A stretch of DNA of 64,000 nt from Roseateles sp. DAIF2 (GCF_015624425.1 NZ_CP049919.1:2666001-2730000); one strand, 5' to 3'; counted from the first letter of the stretch, positions 1 to 6,998 are shown. Translations and numbers: made by a program. Notes: a model not told the origin generated them from the sequence alone.

Positions 1-2
1 AT

Positions 3-500
3 CTCGCTTCGTACTCCAATGAGCAGTTGCGCTACGGGCTCTCGTACATTGTCGACAACGGCGCCTCTGACATCGTGTTCGCAATCATGTCTGAGGATGT
101 CGCAGTCGAGTTACGTTTGCGCGCTATTGCGGGACTCAAGCATGTGTACTCACACATCTTCGAAACTCGCTGCGCGCCCGTCCTTGGTCACACAAGCGAA
201 CCTGGCAGCAATGCGCTGAACTACATGTGCTACATGCTTTGGGACATATCGCCGCTGTCATACTGGGAGCGATCGCCAAAGCGCACCATCTTCTACGGTG
301 CGGTCTGCGACGTCTTAGAACGTGCGCTGACATCACCAAATCGAGCATGTGTGGAGAGCGGCTTGCATGGCTTAGGCCACATCTATTCCTCCTACCCTGA
401 GCGCGTGGAAGAAGTCATCGACCAATACCTCCACGCTGCGAGTCCGCCGGAAGACCTACGGCGGTACGCCATGAATGCAAGGAGAGGGCATGTCCAGTAG
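3..500 (+). CDS. Hypothetical cassette protein, C-terminal part (5' end outside window)
   Basis: The reading frame is open at the left window edge, so only the last 165 or so residues are seen; the TTG at 27 is probably internal. No family is recognised with certainty. The visible part looks alpha-helical, with a pattern suggestive of HEAT-like pairs (segments around SEDVAVELRLRAIAGLKHVY and CVESGLHGLGHIYSSYPERV), and it ends in a short basic tail. There is no membrane segment or signal peptide in the visible part. An attC site begins 22 bases after the stop codon, so the gene is most likely the payload of an integron cassette. Its codon use is less GC-biased than that of the core genes further right. 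Confidence 0.7.
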   Translation, partial: LASYSNEQLRYGLSYIVDNGASDIVFAIMSEDVAVELRLRAIAGLKHVYSHIFETRCAPVLGHTSEPGSNALNYMCYMLWDISPLSYWERSPKRTIFYGAVCDVLERALTSPNRACVESGLHGLGHIYSSYPERVEEVIDQYLHAASPPEDLRRYAMNARRGHVQ

Positions 501-521
501 TCGTTGGCGCACGTCCCCGAT

Positions 522-634
522 GTCTAACTTGTCGGTCAAGCGGACGCCAACACGGGCCATGGCTTCGCCATCTTCATGGCCAGTGTTGGTGCCCTCCGCC
601 CTGTCGGGCTCCGGCGCCGCTTACCTTGGGCGTT
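522..634 (+). other. attC site, split by the IS1182-type element
   Basis: The left core GTCTAAC at 522-528 fits RYYYAAC. The arm at 534-548 (GGTCAAGCGGACGCC) pairs with 613-625 (GGCGCCGCTTACC), leaving two unpaired bases (C537 and A544), the extrahelical bases expected of attC. An inner stem also forms between 541-552 and about 583-599. The right core is interrupted after GTT (632-634) by the IS. Joining 634 to 3684 restores GTTAGGT, a perfect GTTRRRY core. The ancestral site would be about 117 bp. Confidence 0.78.
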
Positions 635-728
635 GAGGCTGTAAAAAATCTCCCCGGTGCGGGAGTCTCCGAATAGCGCGGTCAGGCGCCGGGCGCTGCA
701 ATCGAGGCCGAGTCAGAGGAGGCCACGG

Positions 729-763
729 ATGCCGCGCTACAAGCCTCAGGTCCGAGGTGCGAT
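729..763 (+). pseudogene. Displaced first codons of the IS1182-type transposase
   Basis: An ATG at 729, preceded by a purine-rich GAGGAGG (716-722), opens a frame reading MPRYKPQVRGA before it meets the IS3 element. Removing 764-2007 (the IS plus one CGAT copy) joins this frame seamlessly to MFLPVVLSEQLVPG at 2006 onward, so this is the original start of the transposase. IS1182 transposases usually begin with a short stretch of this kind ahead of the FLP motif. The fragment itself encodes nothing useful. Confidence 0.8.
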
Positions 764-795
764 TGCGCTGCCCCCAGGTTTCGTAGCACTTCGAT

Positions 796-1677
796 CTAGA
801 GCCCTGGGGTTTGCATCGTAGTTGGTGATGCGGGGTTTGGCGCGGTGCCGCCCGCATGCTGGCGGCACCGTGCGGCGAACACGGCCGGCGGCACGTAGCC
901 AAGGGTGCTGTGCGGCCGGTGGTGGTTGTAGTCCTCGCGCCAGTTGTCGATGACGCTGCGCATGTGGCTCAGGCTGGCGAACCAGTGCTGCGACAGGCAC
1001 TCGTCGCGGAAGCGGCTGTTGAAGCTTTCGATGTAGGCGTTCTGCACCGGCTTGCCTGGCTGGATGAAGCGCAGTTCAACGCCGTTGCGGGCGGCCCAGC
1101 ACTGCATCGTCCGGCCGGCGAACTCCGGGCCGTTGTCTGTGCGGATCACCTTGGGCAAGCCCCGCTCGGCCTTGACCTGGTCGAGCACCCGCGTGACGTA
1201 CAGCGCTGGGATCGACGTATCCACAGCGATCCGCACCGCCTCCTTGCTGCAGTCGTCCACGACCGTCAGCGTCTTGATTCGTCTGCCGTTTGCCAGCTCG
1301 TCGAACACGAAGTCCATGCTCCACACCTCATCGGGTTGCATCGGGCGCACCAACAGCTGCCGCTCAGGCACCGGCAGCTTCTTGCGCCGGCGCTTGCGCA
1401 CCATCAGCCCTTCCTCGCGGTAGACCCGGTACGTCCGCTTGACGTTGATCGTCCAACCTTCGAGCTGCAGCCGGCTGTGCAGCATCCGGTAGCCGTGACG
1501 GCGGTGCTGGCCGGCGAGCTCCGTCAATCGCTCACGCAGCCGGCCGTTGCCGTCGTCGCGAGGGCGGTAGCGCAGGGTGCTGGCGCTCATGCCCACCAGC
1601 CCGAGGGCTCGGCGTTCGCTCAAGCCCCTGTCCTGCAACTGCCGCACGACCTCGCGCCGCGCCGCCACGGCCATCAC
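796..1677 (-). CDS. IS3-family transposase, OrfB (catalytic DDE part)
   Basis: OrfB of the IS407-group element, 293 residues from a GTG start. It carries the retroviral-integrase-type DDE catalytic triad: D122 (WSMDFVFDE), D181 (RTDNGPEF) and E217 (YIESFNSRFRDECL), with the expected 35-residue D-E spacing. An HTH_21-type segment lies around residues 25-90. Its start overlaps the orfA stop (GTGA). A G GGA AAG heptamer (1682-1676) just before the orfA stop fits a -1 slippery site, so the active transposase is probably the OrfAB fusion, as in other IS3 elements. The stop codon lies within the left terminal repeat. No key residue is missing. Confidence 0.96.
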   Translation of the reverse strand: MMAVAARREVVRQLQDRGLSERRALGLVGMSASTLRYRPRDDGNGRLRERLTELAGQHRRHGYRMLHSRLQLEGWTINVKRTYRVYREEGLMVRKRRRKKLPVPERQLLVRPMQPDEVWSMDFVFDELANGRRIKTLTVVDDCSKEAVRIAVDTSIPALYVTRVLDQVKAERGLPKVIRTDNGPEFAGRTMQCWAARNGVELRFIQPGKPVQNAYIESFNSRFRDECLSQHWFASLSHMRSVIDNWREDYNHHRPHSTLGYVPPAVFAARCRQHAGGTAPNPASPTTMQTPGL

Positions 1678-1934
1678 TTTCCCTTGAGAACCTCGCGCAT
1701 CGCGTCGATCTCAAGCATCGAGTTGGCCAGCAGCTTCTTGAGCTTCGTGTTCTCGGCCTCCAGCGTCTTCAGCCTCTGTGCGTCCGACACGTTCATGCCG
1801 CCGAACTTGGCCTTCCAGGCGTAGTAGCTTGGCTCGCTGAAGCCATGCTTCCTGCACAACTCCTTGACCGGCAGCCCGGCATCGGCCTCACGCAGGAAGC
1901 CAATGATCTGTTCCTCGGTGTATCGCTTCTTCAT
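1674..1934 (-). CDS. IS3-family transposase, OrfA (DNA-binding part)
   Basis: OrfA of the IS407-group element: a helix-turn-helix (residues 2-45, KKRYTEEQIIGFLREADAG then LPVKELCRKHGFSEPSYYAW) followed by a leucine-zipper coiled coil (about 50-85) used for multimerisation. It binds the IS ends and is joined to OrfB by programmed frameshifting. I chose the ATG at 1934 (MKKRYTEE), where family members start; an in-frame ATG at 1949 would add five residues (MEIGP). The gene overlaps orfB by four bases. Confidence 0.94.
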   Translation of the reverse strand: MKKRYTEEQIIGFLREADAGLPVKELCRKHGFSEPSYYAWKAKFGGMNVSDAQRLKTLEAENTKLKKLLANSMLEIDAMREVLKGK

Positions 1935-2005
1935 CGGTCCGATCTCCATCTCGGGTTGATCGGACTCTAGAACGGCCTGCTACGAATCCTCGGGGGCAGC
2001 GCACG

Positions 2006-3514
2006 ATGTTCCTGCCGGTGGTGCTGTCGGAGCAGCTGGTGCCGGGCAGCTTTGCCTTTGCGCTGAACCTGCTGGTGGATGAGGAGCTGGACCTCTCGGC
2101 GCTGGACGCGCGCTTTCGCAACGAAGAGGTGGGCGCCAGCGCCTACGACCCGCGCGTGCTGCTCAAGATCGTGCTGCTGGGCTACAGCCGCGGCCTGGTG
2201 TCGAGCCGGCAACTGGAGCGGGCCTGCGAGCATGACATCCAGTTCATCGCGATCAGCGGGGACAGCCACCCCAGCCATGCGCAACTGGCCAAATTCGTCA
2301 GCGGCCTGGGGCCGCAGATCAAGGCGCTGTTCCATCAGGTGCTGCTGACCTGCGATGCGCAGGGCTTGATCGGTCGAGAGCTGTTCGCCATCGACGGCGT
2401 GAAGCTGCCGGCCAACGCCAGCAAGGAGCGCAGCGGCACGCATGCGGAATTGCTCCACCGGGCGCGCCGGCTGGAGAAGGCGGCCGAGAAGATCGTGAGC
2501 CTGCACCAGGCGCAGGACAGCCGCACCGGGACGCCCGGCGATGAAGCACTGCAGGCGCGCCGCCAGCAGCGTGTGGACGCCCTGCGCCGCGAGGCCCAGC
2601 GCACGCGAGAGTTCCTGCGCACCACGACGCCGCGGCGTAACCGCAAGGGCCAGGAGCTCAAGACCAACATCACCGATCCTGACAGCGCCAAGATGGCCAC
2701 CAGCAAGGGCGTGATCCAGGGCTATGCGGCCCAGGCCGCGGTGGACGCGCGGCACCAGGTCATCATCGCGGCGGACATCACTGGCTCCGGCTCGGAGCAG
2801 GCCATGCTGCTGCCCATGGTGGAGCAGGCACGGCCCTTCGCTGACGCGCAGACACTCGTCACGGCAGACGCTGGCTACCACAGCGATGTCAACGTGCAGG
2901 CCCTGCACGCGCAAGGCAGGCCCGCGCTGATTGCCGACACGCAGATGCGCCAGCGCGATGAACGCTTCAAGGACCACGCTCAGCACAAAGCCCAGCCCGA
3001 CCCGCTCTACGACAAGCAGGCCACCGGGCAGGGCAAACCATCGATCAAGCACTTCGGGCCGAGCGACTTCCGATTTGATCCAAAGGCCAGGACGGCGATC
3101 TGCCCGGCCGGCCAGACGCTGCGCAGCAGCGGGGCGATCTACCAGGTGGGCAAGGGCCAGCGGCGCGAAGACTTCAAGGCCAGGCCCGAGGATTGCCAAG
3201 GCTGCGCGCTGCGCACCCAGTGCCTGCGCCACCCCGAACGCACAGCTGCACGCAAGGTCTCGCTGTTCCACGCCAGAGAGCTCGACCCGAACGATCCGAG
3301 TCAGCGCATGCGCCGGGCCATCGACAGCCCGCAGGGGCGAGCGTTGTACAGCCGGCGCATCGCCACGGTGGAGCCGGTGTTCGCCAACCTGCGGCACAAC
3401 AAGCGGCTGAGCCGCTTCACGCTGCGCGGCACGGGCAAGGTGGGGGCACAGTGGCAGTTGTTCTGCCTGGTGCACAACATCGAGAAGTTGGCGCACAGCG
3501 GCTGGAGGCGGTGA
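2006..3514 (+). CDS. IS1182-family transposase, lacking its first 11 residues
   Basis: DDE transposase of 502 residues. The N-terminal DUF772-type domain (FLPVVLSEQLVPG, then YDPRVLLKIVLLGYSRGLVS) is followed by catalytic segments at FAIDGVKLPANASK and TADAGYHSDVN and a C-terminal DDE_Tnp_1_6 part with a Cys-rich CQGCALRTQC knot and a late conserved segment RIATVEPVFANLRHNK. The natural start lies at 729, separated by the IS3 insertion. The ATG used here is the original Met12, so a nearly full protein could be made if transcription enters from the IS3 end, but the native promoter and ribosome site are gone. Confidence 0.9.
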   Translation: MFLPVVLSEQLVPGSFAFALNLLVDEELDLSALDARFRNEEVGASAYDPRVLLKIVLLGYSRGLVSSRQLERACEHDIQFIAISGDSHPSHAQLAKFVSGLGPQIKALFHQVLLTCDAQGLIGRELFAIDGVKLPANASKERSGTHAELLHRARRLEKAAEKIVSLHQAQDSRTGTPGDEALQARRQQRVDALRREAQRTREFLRTTTPRRNRKGQELKTNITDPDSAKMATSKGVIQGYAAQAAVDARHQVIIAADITGSGSEQAMLLPMVEQARPFADAQTLVTADAGYHSDVNVQALHAQGRPALIADTQMRQRDERFKDHAQHKAQPDPLYDKQATGQGKPSIKHFGPSDFRFDPKARTAICPAGQTLRSSGAIYQVGKGQRREDFKARPEDCQGCALRTQCLRHPERTAARKVSLFHARELDPNDPSQRMRRAIDSPQGRALYSRRIATVEPVFANLRHNKRLSRFTLRGTGKVGAQWQLFCLVHNIEKLAHSGWRR

Positions 3515-3680
3515 GGGCCACAGCCAGGGCCGTGATATCCCCCATCAGCAGGGTTCGGCAGCGCTCACAGGCGCCCGCAGTTGGCGCCACAATCATCCGG
3601 AATGAAAACTCTGCTGAACCAGCTCCCGTTCCGCTCGTCAAAGTCCATGACGCGTGGGCAGAGGGTTATTGGACAGCTTC

Positions 3681-3692
3681 GTTAGGTTTCAC
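3681..3692 (+). other. Left boundary of gene cassette B (attC right core)
   Basis: GTTAGGTTTCAC contains the core GTTAGGT (GTTRRRY). It is the perfect 12-base reverse complement of 4215-4226 (GTGAAACCTAAC), as expected when the two ends of one cassette pair in the excised circle. The cassette would run from 3682 to 4315. GTT at 3681-3683 is also one copy of the IS1182 target duplication. Confidence 0.75.
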
Positions 3693-3708
3693 ATTGCAGC
3701 CAATACAA

Positions 3709-4218
3709 ATGCGTCCATTCCTCCTCCTCGCGCTCCTGATCCCATCCGCAGTTCCGGCCCAAACCATGAACGAGCGGGCCGAGAAGGATGAACTCGTGTT
3801 CATGCGGGAGGAAGAGCCTGCTATGCGCAAGGCATTTCAGGTCGCGCGGGGTTCGCTCGATGAATTTCTTGGCCTTGCCGCGGCGCAATCGCAAAGCAGA
3901 ACCGGGTTCTCTTTGAAGGTCGCCATTTCTCAAGGCGGCAATACGGAGTACTTTTGGGTGAACGACTTTGCGACCAAAGACGGAAGCTCCTTCGAGGGTG
4001 AAATTGGTAACGAACCTAGGATGGTTAAGACCGTCAAGCTCGGTCAGAGATATGCCTTTGCTCGTGCCCAGATAGTGGATTGGCTCTACATCGACAAAGG
4101 TCAACGCAGAATGGTCGGAAATTTCACTTTGTGCGCGCTGCTGACGAAGGAATCCAAGAGCGAAGCCGAAGCGACCAAGCAAAGGTACAAGTTGGATTGC
4201 TCGAAGGTGTCAGAGTGA
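3709..4218 (+). CDS. DUF2314 (YegJ-like) exported protein in an integron cassette
   Basis: A 169-residue protein with an N-terminal signal peptide (MRPFLLLALLIPSAVPAQT, cleavage near residue 18), so likely periplasmic or lipid-free secreted. The rest matches the DUF2314 pattern: an acidic start, AMRKAFQVARGSLDEFL, GFSLKVAISQGGNTEYFWVN, EGEIGNEP and a late DWLYID..GQRRMVGNFT motif. The biochemical function of DUF2314 proteins is unknown; they are often found in cassettes and toxin/immunity neighbourhoods, so an accessory role is possible. The start was chosen at the ATG that opens the signal peptide; the frame is open far upstream but belongs to the IS there. The stop codon abuts the attC site at 4220, the usual cassette arrangement. 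Confidence 0.82.
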   Translation: MRPFLLLALLIPSAVPAQTMNERAEKDELVFMREEEPAMRKAFQVARGSLDEFLGLAAAQSQSRTGFSLKVAISQGGNTEYFWVNDFATKDGSSFEGEIGNEPRMVKTVKLGQRYAFARAQIVDWLYIDKGQRRMVGNFTLCALLTKESKSEAEATKQRYKLDCSKVSE

Positions 4219-4219
4219 A

Positions 4220-4321
4220 ACCTAACCATTCCATCGAGGGGACAAACAACGGCGGTTCCGTTCAGGGCTTTCCGCCCAAGTTGGTGCCGCCGTCGTTTGC
4301 CCCTCATGTCAAACGTTAGAT
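4220..4321 (+). other. attC recombination site (complete, 102 bp)
   Basis: Left core ACCTAAC (4220-4226, RYYYAAC) and right core GTTAGAT (4315-4321, GTTRRRY). The inner arms GAGGGGACAAACAACGGCGG (4236-4255) and CCGCCGTCGTTTGCCCCTC (4287-4305) pair almost perfectly, with one extra A on the left arm acting as an extrahelical base and one G-T-type mismatch. The last bases of the right core come from the next cassette, which explains why they do not pair perfectly with the left core. Confidence 0.9.
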
Positions 4322-4353
4322 TTCACAACACACCAACCACGCTTTGTCACGCC

Positions 4354-4773
4354 ATGTCATTCCTTGCTAGACCATTCCGGGTCGCGGACCTGATGCGAGT
4401 CGTGGGCGATTCCTACAGCTACAAGACAGCGTTTCAGTACAGCCTTGTTTGCGAAGACGTCCGTACATTTCCAGATCTGTACTTAGTGGATGATGCGTCG
4501 GGTGAATATCTATTGGAGCTAAATCCTGTAATGCGAGAGGACGGAGAACGAACGAAGTTCTTGTTCTTCACTCATGGGGCTGTAATCACGTTCTATAAAA
4601 AGCTATGGTCGCCCGAAGTTTCCATTCAGAAGTTCCCCTCAAGCCTGGAGCCATTTCGAGAAGGCATTCAGGCGAGATTCTTATTGGCGGCTCAGGTGCA
4701 CTTTGATGCGCGCAAAGAGAAAGTTTCTTTGTCTTTTGTTTCAGACAATGTCGACTTCATCTCGATCTTCTAA
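4354..4773 (+). CDS. Hypothetical cassette protein, 139 residues
   Basis: A soluble-looking protein with no signal peptide or membrane segment (starts MSFLARPFRVADLMRVVGDS). I recognise no family. It contains alternating acidic and aromatic stretches (YSLVCEDVRTFPDLYLVDDA, FFTHGAVITFYKKLW) that suggest a mixed alpha/beta fold. Base composition is clearly lower in GC than in the neighbours, consistent with a mobile cassette of different origin. An in-frame ATG at 4297 lies inside the preceding attC site, so the ATG at 4354 is preferred. The gene begins 33 bases after the cassette joint at 4315/4316 and ends 34 bases before a degenerate attC left core. Confidence 0.65.
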   Translation: MSFLARPFRVADLMRVVGDSYSYKTAFQYSLVCEDVRTFPDLYLVDDASGEYLLELNPVMREDGERTKFLFFTHGAVITFYKKLWSPEVSIQKFPSSLEPFREGIQARFLLAAQVHFDARKEKVSLSFVSDNVDFISIF

Positions 4774-4807
4774 TCGCGTAGTCAATTGCGACACCTTGCA
4801 TACCGAA

Positions 4808-4818
4808 TGAAATATAAC
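4808..4818 (+). other. Degenerate left core of cassette C attC site
   Basis: TGAAATATAAC matches TGAAATCTAAC, the reverse complement of the start of cassette C (TTAGATTTCA from 4316), with one mismatch. It lies where the cassette's attC should begin, 34 bases after the stop codon. No matching right half follows before the IS110-type element starts about 10 bases further on, so the site appears cut by that element. Confidence 0.5.
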
Positions 4819-4839
4819 CAGTCTACAAGGACTTCCCAC

Positions 4840-5135
4840 TGTTTCAAGCTCCAGTAGCAAGACATGACCCCTCCAGGGGCACTTCTCATTCAAGACCTGT
4901 GTTCTGGGCAGCGGCAACGCAACGAGGAACAGACTGAACATCTACAAACGGGCTTGATGCGGACGTTGCCGCGGCCCCAGATACGAACCGCTCAGCGGGG
5001 CCCCATTCGTTCGTCGTTGTTGGCGCGGCGCACCGCGCGTGCAACGGACGGGTTATCGGGTTCACCAGCTGCCGGTCTGACCTGTGCTTTGCCTCTGCGA
5101 ACGTGGGTCTGCGAAGTGACTCTGGAGCGTCGAGA
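4840..5135 (-). ncRNA. Candidate bridge RNA region of the IS110-type element
   Basis: About 300 bases without a credible gene lie 3' of the IS110-type transposase stop. In IS1111-group elements the long non-coding end beside the recombinase 3' end is reported to encode the structured bridge RNA that pairs with target and donor DNA. GC-rich inverted segments are visible, for instance GCCCCAGATACGAAC followed by GTTCG repeats around 4975-5015. No structure prediction was run, so this is a positional call only. Confidence 0.3.
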
Positions 5136-6221
5136 TCAGGCCGGCAGCGGCGCTGTTGGCGCGGGCTGCTTGCACTGCGGAATGGGCGGTACATGTTCGG
5201 GGTCGTAATCGAGCTCCCGCGTCAGCACCGCCCACAGGATGCGGGCATTCTTGTTAGCCAGCGCCACCAGGGCCCTCTGCCAACCCACACGATCCCGGAG
5301 CTGCAGCAGCCACTGCGAGATGCGGTCGCAGCGCTTGGGCGCGGCCAGCAGCGCGGACTTGGCCCCCTGGATGAGCAGCGTGCGCAGATAGTTGTTGCCG
5401 CGCTTGGTGATGCGGCCCAGGCGGTGCTTGCCGCCGCTGGAGTTCTGGCTGGGCACCAGGCCGAGCCAGGCACTGAACTGGCGAGCACTCTTGAACTGGT
5501 GCATGTCACCGACCGCGGCCACCAGAGCCGAGGCGGTGAGTTCACCCACGCCGTGCAACTGGGCCGCCCGCGCGGCGGCCTGATCCTGGCGCACATGCTG
5601 CTTGACCTGGCTGTCGCACCAGGCGATCTCCTCATCCAGAAGACGCCAATGCGCCTGCGCCCGCTGCAGGCCCAGGCGCAGCATGCCGGGCAATTCGTTG
5701 CTGGCGTCCTCCAAGGCGTGGCTGAGCACGCGACGCAAGGCGTCAGGGCTCTGAGGGAACACCAGGCCGAACTCTGCCAGCAGGCCGCGGATGCGGTTGA
5801 TGCAGGCGGTGCGCTCCTCCTTGTAGCCTTCGCGCAGGCGATGGATGCCTTGCCAGCCTTGCTGCTGGGGTGTCTTCACCGCTATGCAGCGGGTGCGCAC
5901 GCGCGAAGCGGCTTCACAGATGGCCGCGGCATCGTAGGCGTCGTTCTTGCCACTGGTGCCCTGCACGCGAAACGGGGCGATGAAGTGTGCGGCGATCAGC
6001 CGGGCATCCAAGCCCATCAAGCGCAGCCTGCGGGCCAGGTGATGCGCGCCCGAGCAACTCTCCATGGCGACCACGCAGCCTGCCGGCAAGGTGGCGGCCC
6101 ACTGCTCGAAGCGCTGGGGTGACATCGGGCGCGCAAGCACGGTCCGCTCCGAACCGTCCACCGCGTGGACCTGGTAAACACGCTTGGCTAAATCCACCCC
6201 GACTCGGGTAATCTCGTCCAT
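5136..6221 (-). CDS. IS110-family transposase (DEDD recombinase)
   Basis: A 361-residue serine/DEDD-type transposase. The N-terminal RuvC-like DEDD domain shows D10 (VGVDLAKRVYQVHAV), E54 (MESCSGAHHLAR), and D94/D97 (KNDAYDAAAICEA). The C-terminal Transposase_20 domain contains LHGVGELTASALVAAVGD and SAWLGLVPSQNSSGGKHRLG, including the conserved serine region. The MESC..AHH and AICEA motifs point to the IS1111 group. The frame stays open far upstream (to 6881), but the ATG at 6221 is where family members begin. The protein is complete, so the element may be functional. Confidence 0.93.
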   Translation of the reverse strand: MDEITRVGVDLAKRVYQVHAVDGSERTVLARPMSPQRFEQWAATLPAGCVVAMESCSGAHHLARRLRLMGLDARLIAAHFIAPFRVQGTSGKNDAYDAAAICEAASRVRTRCIAVKTPQQQGWQGIHRLREGYKEERTACINRIRGLLAEFGLVFPQSPDALRRVLSHALEDASNELPGMLRLGLQRAQAHWRLLDEEIAWCDSQVKQHVRQDQAAARAAQLHGVGELTASALVAAVGDMHQFKSARQFSAWLGLVPSQNSSGGKHRLGRITKRGNNYLRTLLIQGAKSALLAAPKRCDRISQWLLQLRDRVGWQRALVALANKNARILWAVLTRELDYDPEHVPPIPQCKQPAPTAPLPA

Positions 6222-6395
6222 GGACTTCCCCTTTTCATATGGCTGCAGATTGATGACTTCGAACACCACCAATCTTGGCGCATTGACGCCGTTTGCCCGA
6301 AGGTGGGAAGTCCCTTCGTATTCGCTCAAGCCGACTCGCCCCCTGTGTCCCTCACGACTTGGTTTCAACCTTAGCCAGCGCAGTACAGCCCACGC

Positions 6396-6974
6396 ATGAC
6401 CAAGGACAGCAGCCTCACCATCCGCCGGCTGGCACCCGAGCTGAAAGACGACTTCCTTCGGTACTTCGAAGGCGCCGCGTTTGCCGACAATCCGAAGTGG
6501 AAGTCCTGCTATTGCCAGTTCCTGTACGTCGATCACGCCATCGTCAACTGGAGCGCTCGCACTGCCGAGGAGAACCGCAGCGCGGCTTGCGACCGCATTG
6601 CCTGCAAGCGCATGCAGGGGCTGCTGGCCTATCGCGATGGACAGGTTGTCGGCTGGTGTAATGCCGCGCCGCGGGTGCTGCTGGACTCCTTCGCCGATGA
6701 ACCGATCCCGGATGCCGAGCAGGTGGGACAGATCACCTGCTTTGTGGTCGCGCGCGAGCATCGGCGCACCGGCGTGGCTCGGGCCTTGCTCGAAGAGGCT
6801 TGCGCCCTGTTGCGAGACCAGGGGCTTCTTGTGGCGGAGGCCAATCCTTCGCGCGAGGCTGTCTCGGACGCGGAGCAGCACTTCGGGCCCCTGTCGCTTT
6901 ATCTGTCCGCGGGCTTCTCGATCGTCAAGGAACAGGCGGACGGGCTCGTCGTTGTGAGGCGGCCACTCATCTAG
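6396..6974 (+). CDS. GNAT-family N-acetyltransferase
   Basis: A 192-residue cytosolic protein of the GCN5-related acetyltransferase fold, which transfers acetyl from acetyl-CoA to an amine. The acetyl-CoA loop is seen as ARALLEEACALLRDQG preceded by V.REHRRTGVA (R/Q-x-x-G-x-A) at residues about 120-145; a late strand with LYLSAGFSIVKE closes the fold. The substrate is not predictable. The gene begins about 80 bases beyond the presumed right end of the IS110-type element and is followed by a strong terminator, with no attC after it. It could be the last cassette of the array or the first chromosomal gene. Confidence 0.85.
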   Translation: MTKDSSLTIRRLAPELKDDFLRYFEGAAFADNPKWKSCYCQFLYVDHAIVNWSARTAEENRSAACDRIACKRMQGLLAYRDGQVVGWCNAAPRVLLDSFADEPIPDAEQVGQITCFVVAREHRRTGVARALLEEACALLRDQGLLVAEANPSREAVSDAEQHFGPLSLYLSAGFSIVKEQADGLVVVRRPLI

Positions 6975-6998
6975 TTCCAGGGCGGTCTAGGCAAAGAA

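Larger units (their letters stand above)
764..2003 (-). mobile_element. IS3-family (IS407 group) insertion sequence, complete, 1,240 bp
   Basis: The ends are imperfect inverted repeats starting with the IS3 terminal TG: left TGCGCTGCCCCCAGG (764-778), right read inward TGCGCTGCCCCCGAGG (2003-1988). The similarity continues through TTCGTAGCA and TCTAGAG on both sides, to about 804 and 1962. The 4-bp direct repeat CGAT flanks it at 760-763 and 2004-2007, the size typical of the IS407 group. It contains orfA and orfB on the minus strand. Both genes are intact, so the element could still be active. Confidence 0.93.
635..3680 (+). mobile_element. IS1182-family insertion sequence, interrupted by an IS3 element
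   Basis: Left end GAGGCTGTAAAAAATC (635-650) resembles the reverse complement of the right end, GAAGCTGTCCAATAAC (3680-3665). The element is flanked by GTT on both sides (632-634 and 3681-3683), or CGTT if the shared C is counted. Without the nested IS3 element it is about 1.8 kb, normal for the family. It sits exactly inside an attC core. The transposase gene begins at 729 and is split at its twelfth codon by the IS3 insertion. The 3' non-coding part runs from 3515 to 3680; I see no further gene in it. Confidence 0.75.
4829..6313 (-). mobile_element. IS110-family (IS1111-group-like) insertion sequence
   Basis: An 11-bp perfect inverted pair, GGACTTCCCAC (4829-4839) and GTGGGAAGTCC (6303-6313), brackets the transposase gene and is a candidate for the short subterminal repeats of IS1111-group elements. 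The implied length of about 1.49 kb fits. The transposase leaves about 300 bases of non-coding DNA downstream (4830-5135) and about 90 upstream (6222-6313). The element adjoins a degenerate attC core, and one branch of the IS1111 group is known to target attC sites. The exact ends are not proven, because these elements make no terminal duplication. Confidence 0.6.
1..6380. other. Integron gene-cassette array remnant invaded by three insertion sequences
   Basis: Three small genes on the plus strand (ending at 500, 4218 and 4773) are each followed by a complete, split or degenerate attC site, the signature of integron cassettes. The sites start at 522, 4220 and about 4812. Between and inside them sit an IS1182-type element, a nested IS3 element and an IS110-type element. 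No integrase gene or attI site is in the window; cassette orientation places them to the left. Ordinary core-genome genes resume at about 7.1 kb. What is seen is the attC core sequences and arm pairing; the array interpretation is inference. Whether the GNAT gene at 6396 is also a cassette is open, because no attC follows it. Confidence 0.72.

Noticed and set aside
3515..3680. Possible promoter or small gene after the IS1182 transposase
   Set aside because: The stretch is accounted for as the 3' end of the element, and no start with ribosome site is visible.
6222..6881. N-terminal extension of the IS110-type transposase
   Set aside because: The frame is open but crosses the GNAT gene antisense; family members start at the ATG at 6221.
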